A stretch of 64,000 nucleotides of DNA from Inia geoffrensis. Its lineage: Eukaryota; Chordata; Mammalia; Artiodactyla; Iniidae. The translations under genes were made by a program, and so were the position numbers. This document shows positions 12,336 to 24,151 of this stretch, piece after piece (the stretch's first letter is position 1; every line of letters begins with the position of its first letter). Below the pieces are notes generated by a model. That model saw only the letters and a list, made by a program, of their open reading frames with translations. It did no database searches and had not been told where the DNA came from. The DNA lies in assembly GCA_036417435.1 (NCBI GenBank), contig CM070904.1, forward strand, positions 130,634,695-130,698,694, in the 5' to 3' direction.

Positions 12336-13689
12336 TAAGAGGAGAAATTAGCACTCTTTCATTTGGGTGAGCGAATAACTGTCTTCAAATATTTTGTTGC
12401 CTCTGATGTGGACAGAGGATTAGACAGGTCCTCCGTGACCCCAGAGAGCAGAGATTGGAGCAGTGGATGGAAACAAATGTGACATTTACCAGGAGGCCCA
12501 GAGGAGCTGATTCATTGCCAGGAGGCGCCAAGAAATGGCCTGGAGTTGAAATGGTCACCTTGGCAAGAGTCACCCCCATTCCAGAACTGCCCTCAACGTG
12601 CTCCCCTGGCCATCTGTGGAGACTGGCTCTACCAAGGGCCTCCGACCCTTTCTCATCCCGAGAGCCCCTGATTCTGTCGATCTGGGGCAAGTCTGGCTCA
12701 AGTTATGGCATTAGATATAGAGAAATGCAGGGCTGGCAAAGGCTGCAGCAAATCAAAACAAATGGACCTTTCCGACAGGGCCATACAGAAGCAGCGACTC
12801 ACTTACCCTGGTGGTCTCTGTGCATCTCATTCACAGTGGGCACCCTTGACCAATTCAGCCCAGTGTGAGAACAGAGCGGAGACAGTGGCCGGCATGCACT
12901 CTCTCATGGAGGGACTGCCGTATCTGGGAAACTATTTGCTCTGTTTATTTTGAGCTAGAAATATTGCATCTTATTTGTGTGTAGTTGTTTAGTGACAGAG
13001 AAAGATTAGGAAGTCTAAATTTAACAAATGCTAAATATACCCTTGTTCCGATGAAAACTATGACAGTTATTTTCCCACCTGGTAGAAATGTACAGGAAAT
13101 AATACTCCCACTATCCCACAGGCAAAGGAATGGCACAGTTTTCCTCTTTGGAATTGTTTCTGGGATGGAGCCTGGCATTGCTACATGAATCCAGTCTGGT
13201 CAGAGTTATCCCATCTATTTAAAGGGCATGACACTTGATCCCTGAAAGTTCAAAAGATGAGGCAGAATGCCCTTAGTTGGCGTTCTCAGCAAAAAGTCTG
13301 GCCACTGTTACTCTGAGAAAGCAAAGCAACGCCAGCCCCGGGCCTCCCTCGTGTCCCCTTGTAAGGGCATGGCTCCCGGGGCTCTGCTCGTGAGTGAGCT
13401 CACGGGAGCTGACCTGAGCCCTCAATGTGGCCCACATGCCCTTGAGAGGTTTGTTTATGTCCAGGACAGGGAGCAAGGGGAGAAGTGCCTGGAAGCCTGA
13501 CATGGATAGCACCACCAGCACAACCCTGATTCACAGTTTACGCTGGGGGCCATGGGGCCACGGATACGTGTATGGCGGGGGGGACTGGAGACAGGAACCT
13601 GTTCTAGAGATCTCCCTGACTTTGAGTCTGTTTCATCTTCACCAATCCTGACAGGTGTTTCTCATGACCCGTTCCTGGGGGTGGTCACA
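12336..13689. other. Unique DNA
   Basis: Includes a 137-codon plus-strand frame (12455-12868) and others near 13270-13650 without recognisable domains; judged non-coding. Confidence 0.45.
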
Positions 13690-13885
13690 GACATGGTGAT
13701 TGAGAACACAGGCCCCGAAGGGTGGGTCTGAACCCTGCTCCTGCCGCTGACTCACCAGCTGTGTGACTCAGGCAAGCTACTTAGCTCTCTGGGCCTCCAC
13801 TTCCAACCCTTCATCTGTAAAATGGGTGCGAAAAACGTTCCTGTCTCACAGGGTTGCTGAGAGTGTTAAATGACTCATATTCCAA
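13690..13885 (+). repeat. MIR SINE, sense, well preserved
   Basis: Nearly complete: gattgagaacacaggccc, ctgtgtgactcaggcaagct, tcatctgtaaaatgggtgcg and cagggttgctgagagtgtta in consensus order. The best-preserved MIR in the window. Confidence 0.88.
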
Positions 13886-13912
13886 CATACACACACGCAG
13901 ACACACACACAC
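13886..13912. repeat. (CA)n-type microsatellite at the MIR 3' end
   Basis: Imperfect CA run (acatacacacacgcagacac) directly after the MIR tail. Confidence 0.8.
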
Positions 13913-14438
13913 TGCCATGCACATGTGTGTCTTTGTGTAAGTGTTTCGTGTTAGTATTTATTCAAAATACGTACTGGGTGTTGGGCAGGTGATGCAGGCA
14001 GTGATCCTGATCTTGGGAAACTGTCCTGCGTTTAGCCCTTCTGTCTAGAAGGGATAAGACCTGCTCTCCTCCTAGGAAGGGAAAACAGATTACCCTTTGT
14101 TTATCTCCTTCTAGACTTTCTGAGATAGATCCCCAGTGACTCAGAAATTCGTATCATCAATTCATATACCAGCCAAGAAAAAACACCAAAGCAAAGAACA
14201 GGTGTTTAACACGCAAAGCCCATCTCGGTGGCCCACGGCCAGCTATCCTGCTATGTGATTCTCTTTTCATACCAGATGCTTTGTCCTGGTCTTGTCTGTG
14301 CCGTTGCAGACTTGCTCCCACTTAGACCCAATTCCCAGTCCGTTTACCTCACCTGGCTTCCTCTGAAATGGAGCCTTTGCCTCTGGCTCTTCATCCCCAG
14401 TACCTCAGCTCCCTGGACAGGACAGGACACCTTCTAGG
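13913..14438. other. Unique DNA
   Basis: No identifiable repeat or gene. Confidence 0.45.
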
Positions 14439-14575
14439 CTAACCAGATGAACACAGGACACCCAGGGAAATTTGAATGTCAGAAACTTGGGACATACTTC
14501 TACAAAGAGTTAGTCATGTTTATTTGAAATTCAAATTTAACTGCCATCCTGTGTTTTATTAGCTAAATCTGGTAG
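14439..14575. mobile_element. Short palindromic MITE-like element
   Basis: Left arm gctaaccagatgaacacagg and right arm (reverse complement gctaccagatttagctaat) are imperfect inverted repeats. Internal halves caggacacccagggaaattt and aaatttaactgccatcctg also mirror each other. This fits a fossil non-autonomous DNA transposon; the family is not named. Confidence 0.6.
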
Positions 14576-16724
14576 CTTCCTCCTTGCTTTGGACTGATCT
14601 GGAGCCGATGCCAGCCCTGAGGACACAGCCCCCAGCCACCCACTTCCCACTGCCCCTTGTCCCTTTCTCCATGCCCAGAAAGGGCGCTGGCCCTGAATAC
14701 ACGGGCCTCCCCTCCTTCAAGGTGGAAGAGAGAGACGCTCCACCTCTGGTAAACACTGTCTGTGTGCTCAGGGAGTTCAACTTCCAACTCAGCTGAAAAT
14801 CAGCCCTGGCTCTTCCCCAGGTAGTTGACACATCCTTTATCACACATGAATGAGTTTCAGGAGAACAGATGAGTTGGAGGTGTATGGCTGGCCTGCGATT
14901 CCCAATGTCCTCCTTAAGAGCCCAGGCTTTCTGGATTTTTTTTTTTTTTTTTTTTTTCAGATATTAAGCCAGGTTTTCATCTCGCAGACAGGAATCCTCC
15001 CACAGAGCTCTGCAAAGTGGGAATCTGGCCACGGAAGAGGATAACCGGCCCGTGGAACCGCTTGACTTTTGCAGTCCACAAAGCCCAACAGAAGCAGAGG
15101 GAAGAAAGTTAAGAGAAAGCGTCTGCTCAGAGGCCCTCTCCCTGGGACCACAAATTAGCTGTAGAGCAATCAGGGGATGAGAGTCAGAAGGAGGATGAGG
15201 CTGCATGTCCCCCCAGGGGTCCGCGATACAGGCTGGGAGGAAGGCGGCGGGGCAGATGTTGTAATTAACGCGGATCATAAGCAGGCAGCAGGCACATCAG
15301 CCCAGTGACACCTGTTATGATGGGTCAGAAATCAGCTTGGCAAGAGGCCTTCTCTGTGCCTGTTTCACCACATAATTTATATTTAGACTCGTACATGAAA
15401 GGCAGATCTGAGGCCAGACACCGGGAAGCAGGCAAAATGGGGGAACTGGGTATATTAGAGTCACATCAATTTCCTTGGTATCCACAGAGCATGTGCTCAA
15501 ACAGCCCACTGCTGTGGGGCTAATCGCAAGTGGGTTTATTCCTGCAGGAGAGGAGAAGGGTGGGTCTGGGGAGGTTTCTGTATGTTCACAGGTGACAGAT
15601 GGGTTCAGAATGATCCTGTGTTAATATCATGGTTCCCAAGTTTTGCTTAAAAATGGGGAAAGGGAGGAGGCTAGATCCTGCCAGTGAAAGATAAACAAGG
15701 TCTTCCTTCAGCAGATTAGTATCCCAGTTTTTGTAGGAAACACTGATGCTGGGAAGCACTTGTGTGATTAGAGGTGGAAACCCCTGTTTAGTCAGGGCGT
15801 GGTTGATTCTTGACAATGGGGCGTGCCATGCTGTTGTCATACTAAAGTAGCCATGCTGTAGAATTTCACATGGAAAACAACTGCCTTCTGTCTTCTGCAG
15901 GGTTGGGACACACCTCAATACCCCACCTGGGACTTTTGAGTCATCCAGAGTGTGGAAGTGCATCAAGGGCCCATTAAAATGCAAAGACACCAGTGGCAAT
16001 AGGGAGGGACAGAATGCCCCCAGTGCTAGTTCTATATGATCTACAATAAAAACGCAAGGCTTCAGAGAAGGTGGGTCTTCGAGAGACACCCCCTCCATCC
16101 CACCCAGCTCTGCTGCCTGGGGCAGGTCAGGGGTTTGGGGCTGCTGTCTGGAGCGCCTCATCCTTCCCTTCCTTCCTAATCCAGAATCAGGAAAAAGTCC
16201 TTTTTTGCTGCTTTAGGAAATTTCATTCAGAAACTCTTGGGAACCTGCTACAGCCGAACTGCTTTGTTCTCAAGCTTTCAGAGCCGCACAGCCCTCGGAA
16301 GCCTTCAGTGAGACCTTGCAGGTCAGTGGGTAAAGTTCTCAGCACTGTGTTCCGAGAGATCCCCATTTCAACCATCTGAGAATATGGGGCCATAACTCCT
16401 TCCTCTTGGGTCTGCACTGGGGTTGAGCAAGGTAATTTCTGTCAAATGCTTAGCCCTGGGGTGCAGTCAGTAAATACACAGGAGCTATTAGGAGACAAAG
16501 GTGACTCTCTGTGGAAGGGGGACATGAACAGAGAGAACTCAGGACTCAACAAGCCTTAACCCTACTGCACAGGATGATCGAAGTTGAGAAAGAGGATGAC
16601 AATGGAAGGAGGGAACAGCAGGGCCCTGGGGAGGCCCATTAATAGAAGAGGGAGGGGTTGGCACTTCGAGGACATGGGAGAGCCATCTGGCCATGGCATC
16701 AGTGCCGGCTGGGGGCTGGCTGCC
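14576..16724. other. Unique DNA
   Basis: Contains a 20-base T tract at 14937-14957 and a 191-codon minus-strand frame (15586-16161) with no family resemblance. No repeat recognised. Confidence 0.45.
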
Positions 16725-16925
16725 TTCCAAAGGCTGGGAATGACCTTTGCATTGGCTGTTCCTCATGCCTGGAGCGTCCTTGACTCAGAGTTCTGCAAGC
16801 CTGGCAACCTTGTCTTTCAGAGAACAACTCAAAATTCACTTGTGCTGGGACTCTTATGGGTGCCTTCAATCAGCTCTCTGAATTCTCCCCCAGCTCTCAG
16901 CCCTAGAAGGCTGAACTATGTGGAC
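16725..16925 (+). repeat. L2 LINE fragment, sense
   Basis: ggctgttcctcatgcctgga, ctttcagagaacaactcaaa and attctcccccagctctcag fit the region upstream of the L2 3' end in sense orientation. Confidence 0.5.
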
Positions 16926-16940
16926 TGGGTTTAAAACTAG

Positions 16941-17422
16941 ACAGCAAGTCCCCTACATACAAACCCTCAAGTTGTGTACTTTCAAAGATGCAAACGCGCA
17001 TTCACATATCCAATCACGTAAGTTAGTTCACGTGTCTGGCATACTTTGTCATGTACGTGCATCCTATACAAGTGGTTGTGCTTTTGTGTACTTTACTGTA
17101 CAGCATTGTATAGAGTACAGTAGTACAGTGTCTTTATTTCTTGCCTGTTCACTCAATGCCAGCCCTTATATGCTAACCATTGTACTGTACTACTGTACTT
17201 TTCAAGGTATTGTACTGTAAGATTAAAAGTGTTTATTCTTTGTATTTGTTTGTTTTTTATGTATTGTTTGTGTGAAAAGTCTTATAAACCTCTTACAGTA
17301 CAGTGCTATATAGCTGACTGTGTTAGTTCGGTACCTAGGCTAACTTTGTTGGATTTATGAACAAATTGGACTTATGAACGTGCTCTCAGAATGAAACTCG
17401 TTCGTATTTAGGGGACTTACTC
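16941..17422. mobile_element. DNA transposon remnant with terminal inverted repeats (Tc1/mariner, Tigger-like)
   Basis: Terminal inverted repeats of 19 bp match at 17 positions: aagtcccctacatacaaac at 16946-16964 and the reverse complement aagtcccctaaatacgaac at 17400-17418. TA dinucleotides lie just outside both ends, as expected for TA-targeting transposons. The interior is AT-rich with no transposase frame left, so this is a non-autonomous or internally deleted copy. Confidence 0.75.
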
Positions 17423-17425
17423 TAT

Positions 17426-18245
17426 CCAAAATTTGATGTATTAGGGATGATAAGATGACAGACACAGAGACAACTCCCTTGAAAGAGAGAATATTCCCTA
17501 CAGTTCCCAAGAGGAGAGGGTGCACCACACCTGCCGGGCCACGTGGGGAAGCACCAAGGTTGGTCAGGAGGTGGGGGGAGCGAGAGGAGAGTCTAATGTG
17601 GTTTTGTGGGAAGAATGGAGGATTTGGGGTGGACAAGCTCAGCAGGCTAGGGTTCAAGAGTTGGAATAATTTAGCAGGCTCTGGGTTAGAAGTGTGGTCC
17701 CTAGTACTTCGATACCTGGTCTTGGGTTGATTTAGGGTGGGGAGAAGATTGGCTTGGTGTATGAGAGTTGGATAAAGGAGTTGATTGGGGGTGTGGGCTC
17801 AGGATTGGTTCATTTGCATAGAAAAGGTGTGCTGACAGGCAAGTGTTTTGCTGACTCTAGGAATTAGCTAGTCTTGAGAGGAGAGGTTCCTTCCAGGGTT
17901 CATGAGACTTCAAGGTGTAAAAGCATCATAAAATATAGAAAATACAAAGCATGATTAATACAGGTTGCAACCATGGGCTCTTGTGTCCTCTGGGGCACTA
18001 CTGGGGGGCAGCTGGGAGGTGAGAGGAAGAGGACATGACCAGAGAATTCACTCCTGTCCCCTCCCTGGCAGGCTGTCACTTGACCGAAGGCACTCACTGC
18101 TTCGTCCAGGGTGGGCTCCTCTGCATCACTCTTTCCTTGCTTTCTGTCAACCCCCCTCCCCCATTTCTCCTGGGTGACTGTACCATTCCTTAAGAGCCCC
18201 CTAATCCTCTCCCACACTTGTGGGGGGGGGGAATATTTTTAAAAC
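17426..18245. other. Unique DNA with a short G run
   Basis: No gene or repeat recognised; a run of ten G lies at about 18222-18231. Confidence 0.45.
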
Positions 18246-19045
18246 CCTCTTTGAGTTATCCTAATTTGAGTGCACCCTCTGTTTCTCACTGGGACTCTTA
18301 CTAATACCAGAACTGGACCCAGTAGCAGACCCTCTGACCCTCACCATAAGTTCTGGAGTTGGCTCGCTCCTATGTGCAATGACCACAGGCATAAACTCTG
18401 TGCTAGTGACATGATTAACGCACAGCATGTGGAAGCATCACGATGATCACGTTATGGGATGAAGTGCAGGTGGACAGCAAACACCGTGAGATCAGGTGCT
18501 GTGGCACTTTGTCACCATGGCAACAATAATGATCACGGAGCTTGTAGAGTTATCCGGCTTCTTACCACCCAGGCAGCATATGCAGAGAGAAAAAGAGAAA
18601 TTAACTCTGTGAATATGCAATTAAGAACACGCTTGCAGAGTAAGCTTCTCAGGAATCCTATTCTGTGGTCTTGGGGTAGACACGGTGGGAGGGAGCCCTA
18701 GTGCAGGCGCCGGTTATGAGGGTCACAAGGTAAAGCACCAAATGAGAGGTCACCCAACCGGGTCTCAGGAAGGTCAGAGTGATGGGAAGGGGGAGTCATG
18801 GGTAAGGGATGCAGATCTGGAATGAGGCTCCACGTTTCCCTGAACCTCCCATGTCAACATGAATAGTCCCTTTTTAAAAAAAATAATAATCGCGGCAGCC
18901 TGATTATTCTAATTTGGCTGTGCCATCTGTTTCCTATTTCCTTGGAAGACCCTGCCTTTCACACTTTTCTGAGAACACTTTCCTTGCCACATGGCTAAAG
19001 CTGTGTCTTCCCATCTCTCATTTATTCCCCATCACCTCACTCTGT
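18246..19045. other. Unique DNA with possible regulatory content
   Basis: Two short similar stretches (about 18255-18310 and 18900-18960, sharing a cctaattt-type and catctgtttc-type motif) hint at decayed LTR ends. The central part is free of known repeats and holds the X-box described separately. Confidence 0.4.
18511..18524. promoter_or_regulatory. RFX X-box motif
   Basis: gtcaccatggcaac fits the RFX family inverted-repeat consensus (GTNRCC, two-base spacer, RGYAAC) at every defined position. It lies in repeat-free sequence. Motif match only; occupancy is unknown. Confidence 0.45.
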
Positions 19046-19435
19046 TGTCTTATTGTCTTGCTGTCTAGGGCCCCCTTAACAAAATGCCACAGACCTGGGG
19101 GCTTAAGCAGCTTACTTTCTCCTGGCTCTGGAGGCTGGAAGTCCAAGGTTGAGGTGTCAGCAGGGTTGGTGTATGGCAAGGCCTCTCTCCCTGTTTTGCA
19201 GAAGGCCACCTCCTTGCTGTGTCCTCACATGGTATCTTCTCTATGCCAAACGGGAAAGAATCTCTGGTGTCTCCTCCCATTTTATAAGGACACTAGTCCT
19301 ATCAGATTAGGGCCCTGCCCTTGACTTTATGTAACCTTAATTACCTCCTTAAAGGCTCTGTCTCCAAACTCAGTCACACTGGGGGTTAAGGTTTCAACAT
19401 ATGGACTTGGGGGAGACAAAATTCAGTCCATAACA
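19046..19435 (-). mobile_element. MLT1-type solo LTR (ERVL-MaLR), antisense
   Basis: Read on the minus strand it starts tgttatggactgaattttgt and contains atatgttgaaaccttaaccc, ataaaatgggaggagacacc, tgtgaggacacagcaag and ggaagtccaacctt-type sequence. It ends with the ttaagcc/ttttgttaa region and a terminal CA. Both termini are TG...CA, and the flanking 5-mers tctgt (19041-19045) and cctgt (19436-19440) are a near-perfect 5-bp ERVL-size target duplication. No internal retroviral sequence remains. Confidence 0.88.
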
Positions 19436-19440
19436 CCTGT

Positions 19441-19640
19441 TTAGGAACAATTATCAAGAAGTGGCCACTATTTTTTATTTTTCACATTTTGAGGTCTCTG
19501 TCTTTTACTGGAATGTCATCTCAGTGTCACCTGGACAGAGTCCTTCTTTGTAACACTCACTGTTCTAGCTCTGTGTCTAGAACTAGGCCAAGAACAGAGC
19601 AGGTTCTCAAAAATATTGGTTAAAGAAATAGATTTAAAAA
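19441..19640 (+). repeat. L2 LINE 3' end, sense
   Basis: ttactggaatgtcatctcag, cactgttctagctctgtgtc and caggttctcaaaaatattgg follow the L2 3' end order. Confidence 0.6.
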
Positions 19641-19679
19641 TTGTGTATAAATGGTTATACTCCCTTGCAGAACACTCTA

Positions 19680-20020
19680 AACTCTTCCAGATGCCCTGGA
19701 CATTTTAACTTTATTGGGAGCAGGCAGCCAGATTTTTGATTATGGAGTGAAATGATGAAAGTAGTTTGGGGAATCAATGTGGTAGCGACATGAGGATGGG
19801 CCAGAGGGGAATAGACAAGGTGGTCAAGTCTTTTGGAGACTATTAAACCAATCCAAATGAGTAGAGATAAGATGAGGATCTAGCCTTACAGTTACAGCAG
19901 TGAAGATGAGAAAGGGGGCTACCTTTGAGAGACGTACAGGGGAAGAATTGATAAAAGGAGATTTACTTGGAGGTAGTGTGAGAGAGAGGTAGCAACAAAG
20001 GACAGCTACAGGCAACTCTG
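19680..20020 (-). repeat. L2 LINE fragment, antisense
   Basis: Purine-rich blocks ggagtgaaatgatgaaagta, gactattaaaccaatccaaa and gatttacttggaggtagtgt follow the antisense L2 ORF region. Confidence 0.5.
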
Positions 20021-20640
20021 TAAATGAACCTGGATGCCTAGAGGATGGCAGTCCTGTGGATAGACACAGGGCAGCAGGGAAGGGGTCTGTGCATCTTTTT
20101 GGTCCTTCCTCTGATGTCAGCCATGGCTACAGTAAGAGCTGCACATAGACTTGGATCAGCATTGTACTGATCGCTGCTCATCTCAAGAGCATGCCTCTTG
20201 TCTCCTACTTCTCGTGTGGCATGCCTGTGGAAAGCTGGTTGGCATTCATGCCTGGACACCTCTGAAGTTTAGGAGGGCTGATATCTCATGGACCAGCCTT
20301 CAACCATCGGGAGATGGGCACTGGTAGTTACATGGGTCTCCCTTTTGTCCCTTGGACGGACAGTACTGAGTTATCTTTATTCTCTCCTCATGATATCCTG
20401 TTGGGGTGGGTCAGCTTGACATCACATTGTAGAGTCTATCAGATAGATTGTATCGTTTGAGATAATCCTGGGCACATGTGCGCTTGCTGGACAGGTCGTC
20501 TGGGATTGCAACAGAGATGTGGCCTGAACATCACACATCCAGAAATGAGAGCTGTTGCCAGGGATTGGTGCATTTCCTAATGGAGGGTGTAGGGAAGAAA
20601 AGGACAGTGTGCACAAAACTAAGTCATGAGGGAAGGACCA
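20021..20640. other. Unique DNA
   Basis: No gene or repeat family assigned. Confidence 0.45.
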
Positions 20641-20790
20641 CTGGGGTTGACTCACCTCAACCTGCATTTACTGGGCATCCTCCAGGTGCCAGCTGTGCCA
20701 GAAGCAGTGCACTGGCATGAATAGGATGTGGTTTCTGACCTCTTGGAACTTATGGTCTATTGGAGAAGGCGGATACAAATGGAAGGCAGC
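20641..20790 (-). repeat. L2 LINE 3' end, antisense
   Basis: cctgcatttactgggcatcc, aggtgccagctgtgccagaa and cttggaacttatggtctatt match the antisense L2 3' end (tissue-wide mammalian fossil repeat). Confidence 0.6.
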
Positions 20791-21007
20791 CCCCAGAATG
20801 ACAAGTATAAAAAGTAAAAGTGACACAATAGAGAATGTGATCCCTAGGATTACCAGAGATCAAAGTCTTTTCGTAAAAGAAGCCTCCCTGACCCCTCACA
20901 ACCAGAAATGACCTCTCCCTCCTCTGAAATCCAGTTGTATTCCCCATTTGACCTCCTCTTTGCATCTTTTCACGTATTGCTCATCCCAGCCCAAGTGTCT
21001 CACACAT
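20791..21007. other. Unassigned, partly L2-like
   Basis: Pyrimidine-rich stretch after 20880 (cctccctgacccctcacaac) is compatible with a further L2 piece; not certain. Confidence 0.35.
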
Positions 21008-21022
21008 AAGAACTCAATGGAT

Positions 21023-21528
21023 AAAGAAGATGTGGTACGTATATACCACAGAATATTACTCAGCCGTAAAAAAGAATGAAATAATGCCATTTGCAGCAAC
21101 GTGGATGGACCTAGAGATGATCATACTAAGTGAAGTAAGTCAGACACAGAAAGACAAATACCATATGATAGCACTCATATGTGGAATCTAAAAAGATGAT
21201 ACAAATGAACCTGTTTACAAAACAGAAATAGGCTCACAAATATAGAAAACAAGCTTTTGGTCACCAAAGGGGAAAGGTGAGGGGGAGAGATAAATTAGGA
21301 GTTAGGGATTAACGTATACACACTACGATATATGAAACAGATCATCAGCAAGGACCTACTGTGTAGCACAGGGAACTCTACTCAATATTCTATAATAACC
21401 TGTATGGGAAGAGAATCTGAAAAAGAATGGAGACGTGTATTTGTAGAACCGAATCACTGCGCTGTATGCTTGAAACGAACACAACATTGTAAGTCAACTA
21501 CACTCCAATATAAAATAAAAATTAAAAA
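21023..21528 (+). mobile_element. 5'-truncated L1 with perfect target-site duplications
   Basis: Encodes only the last codons of ORF2 (the translated ITKK/WHVRIYHRILLSRK type tail around 21023-21190), then a 3' UTR ending ctccaatataaaataaaaat and an A-rich tail. Perfect 15-bp duplications aagaactcaatggat lie at 21008-21022 and 21529-21543, so both ends of the insertion are exact. A textbook truncated retrotransposition event; the tail type resembles an older ungulate L1 subfamily than the one at 1-2039. Confidence 0.93.
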
Positions 21529-21543
21529 AAGAACTCAATGGAT

Positions 21544-21848
21544 CTTTGTGTATTTGATTGATAAGTTGGTCAGGCAAGAAGAAAGAGGGGAGGGAGGGAG
21601 CAGAGCACACAGATGAAGTGATCAGAGACTGAAGAGGGGGGCAAGACCTGGATGGCTGACCAGGGAAGGGGGTCAGGAGAGAGGGGCCAGGCAGAGGTAG
21701 TGCCGGATGGAGAGGGAGTGACACCGGGGGATGAGGAAGCACAGTGGCTGGGGTGGGGTAGGTGGCAGCGCAGGGCAGGAGGAAGAGAAGCAAAGGGTTT
21801 CCTCCAGCCAGGAAGGAAGATCCTGTCTGCAGTGAGTAAGTACAAAAC
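21544..21848. other. Unique purine-rich DNA
   Basis: G/A-rich, nothing recognised. Confidence 0.45.
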
Positions 21849-21864
21849 AAAGATGCCAGGAACT

Positions 21865-22079
21865 GGGCTTCCCTGGTGGCGCTGTGGTTGGGAGTCCGCC
21901 TGCCGACGCAGGGGACGCGGGTCCGTGCCCCGGTCCGGGAAGATCCCACATGCCGCGGAGCGGCTGGGCCCGTGAGCCATGGCCGCTGGGCCTGCGCGTC
22001 CGGAGCCTGTGCTCCGCAACGGGAGAGGCCACAACAGTGAGAGGCCCGTGTACCACACACACAAAGAAACAAACAAAAA
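21865..22079 (+). mobile_element. CHR SINE, short form, sense
   Basis: Full-length from gggcttccctggtggcgctg to an ACAC/A-rich tail. Target duplications aaagatgccaggaact (21849-21864) and aaagatgcagggaact (22080-22095) differ at two positions. The tail has gained CACACA and AAAC motifs. Confidence 0.93.
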
Positions 22080-22095
22080 AAAGATGCAGGGAACT

Positions 22096-23660
22096 GAAAC
22101 GACGGGGCCTATGTCTGCAGGCCCTGACGTTCTCCATCCTGCAGCACGCCAGCTTCATGCTAGAGGAAAAAAACCCCACGGGGTAGAGCAGAAGATTTGC
22201 AATTTGAGAATTTCATCCAGCCTTTCAAAGTGATCCCGTAGAAAGCAGCTGGGAGCCAAGGTTTCACCTCCGTCTTGTGGCCCAAAACGATGCGTTGTGT
22301 CTTGATTTGTTGCAGGAAAGTGTAGACACCTGTGGTTTTCTCAGCTCCGCCTTCCACAGCTCCTCCATTCACACTCCAACTTCATGCACATCTTGACCAT
22401 CACAGCAGCCCTGAGCTGGTTAGAGCAACTCTTATTGTTCACCCCATTTTAGAGAGGATGGTCTCAAGCTCTGTGTTCCTGAGGCAACTTGACCTTTAAT
22501 TTCATCTAATGTAATACTTTGCTCCACTCGGGTGTGTTGGCCTCCAAATCACTGGTGAGCTGATCAAACCAATTACCTGTGCCTCATCCAGTGAAAACAG
22601 ACACAGAGACACACTGACCTCCTTTGGAGAATGTTGCGAGCACAGACCATGCCTCTGCTCTCTGACTGCCCAGGTCAGCCGTTGAGGCCGCTGGTTATAA
22701 TCAGTGTAACCCTCTAACCTATATCGCTCTGCATCCATTTTGTGTCTTATCATTCCTGTAAGATCACGTGCTCATTAAATGCTGGGACCTGCCTACCAGC
22801 TGAAGGTGATGCAAGCTGTGAATCCAAATAAATATCCCACCGGTGATTATTTTGAAAAGAGGCTAGAAAAGTAAAGAGATCCCCCTTTATGGAGTTGCTG
22901 ACAGGCAGTTGCAAAAGTAATGGGCTTGCTGTCTCTTTGCTTTTGGTAATTTGTAATTGGCCTCAAGTACATTAGACTCAAACTAGAAGTCAGATATAGC
23001 TGACACTGAAAAACTACTTTGAATGTCACTTTTGCCTTTTCAGCATTATGGAGACAGCTTTACCCAAAAATATCCACCCATGAAATAAAGTCTATCTGCT
23101 AAATATATTCCTTAAATTTAAATGAGGGGACTTCTTGGGAACCTATGGGCGTCTGGGCTGGATGCTAACAGCCTGAAATGAGTACGGAAGACACCAACTC
23201 CGTGGAGGTCTGGCGGTCTCCGTGGTGACATCTCAGATGACCCTGGGGTCAGGGAAGGTCGCACTGAAGCCCAGCAAAGCAAGCCTGCCAAGGCCTCTGG
23301 GAGCAGAGGCCAACAGGAGGCAAGTGCACAGGAAAGCCAGTGCAGGCACAGCCAGAGAGGGGACAGCAGCCCAAGAGCTAAACCCCCTGAACTCTCCATT
23401 CCTTTCCATGGGAATCTGAGTTTGTTTGGGAATCTGCTTCCTCATGGCATTCTAGCTTTGGCCTGCCTGCTAAACAGACCCCGAGCGCACACATGTGGAC
23501 GTGGCGTGTTTCCACGGTTCTCTGCTTGGGAGTCACCTGGCCCTTCCAGCTGGTGGCATCCCCAGGACCTCGTGGCATCTGCTCCTTCAAGTCCATTGCC
23601 ATGTTTGTAGCAGTCGGGGACGAATCAGAGTTGACAGTTGGGCAAATTTTCCTGTCAACT
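22096..23660. other. Unique DNA
   Basis: No gene or clear repeat recognised; several chance frames under 100 codons. Confidence 0.45.
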
Positions 23661-23845
23661 GCACCTCGCGTTTCACTTACATTAATAATTTTACTTAATG
23701 TTCACAATGCAGTGACCTTGGTGTTATCAACCCTATTTTACAGACGGGGACACTGGGGACAGAGAGTTTAAGCGATTTGCCCGAAGTCACCCAGGCACTA
23801 CGTGGCAGAGCTGGGGTCAAGCTCAGGTGCGTCATTGTCCAAAGC
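23661..23845 (-). repeat. MIR SINE, antisense
   Basis: ccctattttacagacgggga, gcgatttgcccgaagtcacc and ctacgtggcagagctggggt are the antisense MIR landmarks in order. Confidence 0.8.
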
Positions 23846-24151
23846 CTCCATGGCTCCACGACAGGTGTCACTGCTCTGTTTCTGGGGCTGAGAATCCCGT
23901 CCTGACAACACTACCAGGCAATTCCTCTGACGTGTTTGGACTCGTCCAAGCTTTCTCAGGACTTCACATATTTCTAACAGTGTAGAAAATTGAGGCAACC
24001 CGTCTACAGGATAACATTGATTTGATCAACTTAGCTACTAAATTTATTTTAAAATGTCAGAATTATTGTTTGACATGGACAGTCCATGCATTGACTAAAT
24101 AGCCAGTAGATATTATTTTAATAAACTGATGGGTTTAATAACTGGCCGTAA
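23846..24151. other. Unique DNA
   Basis: Nothing recognised. Confidence 0.45.

Noticed and set aside
12455..12868. 137-codon plus-strand frame
   Set aside because: No family resemblance and no conserved motif; overlapped by a similar frame on the other strand.
14937..14975. Splice acceptor suggested by T20 followed by CAG
   Set aside because: No open coding block with a donor follows; a plain T tract explains it.
15586..16161. 191-codon open frame on the minus strand as a possible gene
   Set aside because: No recognisable domain, no splice or promoter context. A frame of this size is about what chance allows in 64 kb read in six frames.
22905..22930. MADE1-type mariner MITE (gttgcaaaagtaatgg)
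   Set aside because: Only one short arm resembles the element; the second inverted arm is not found.
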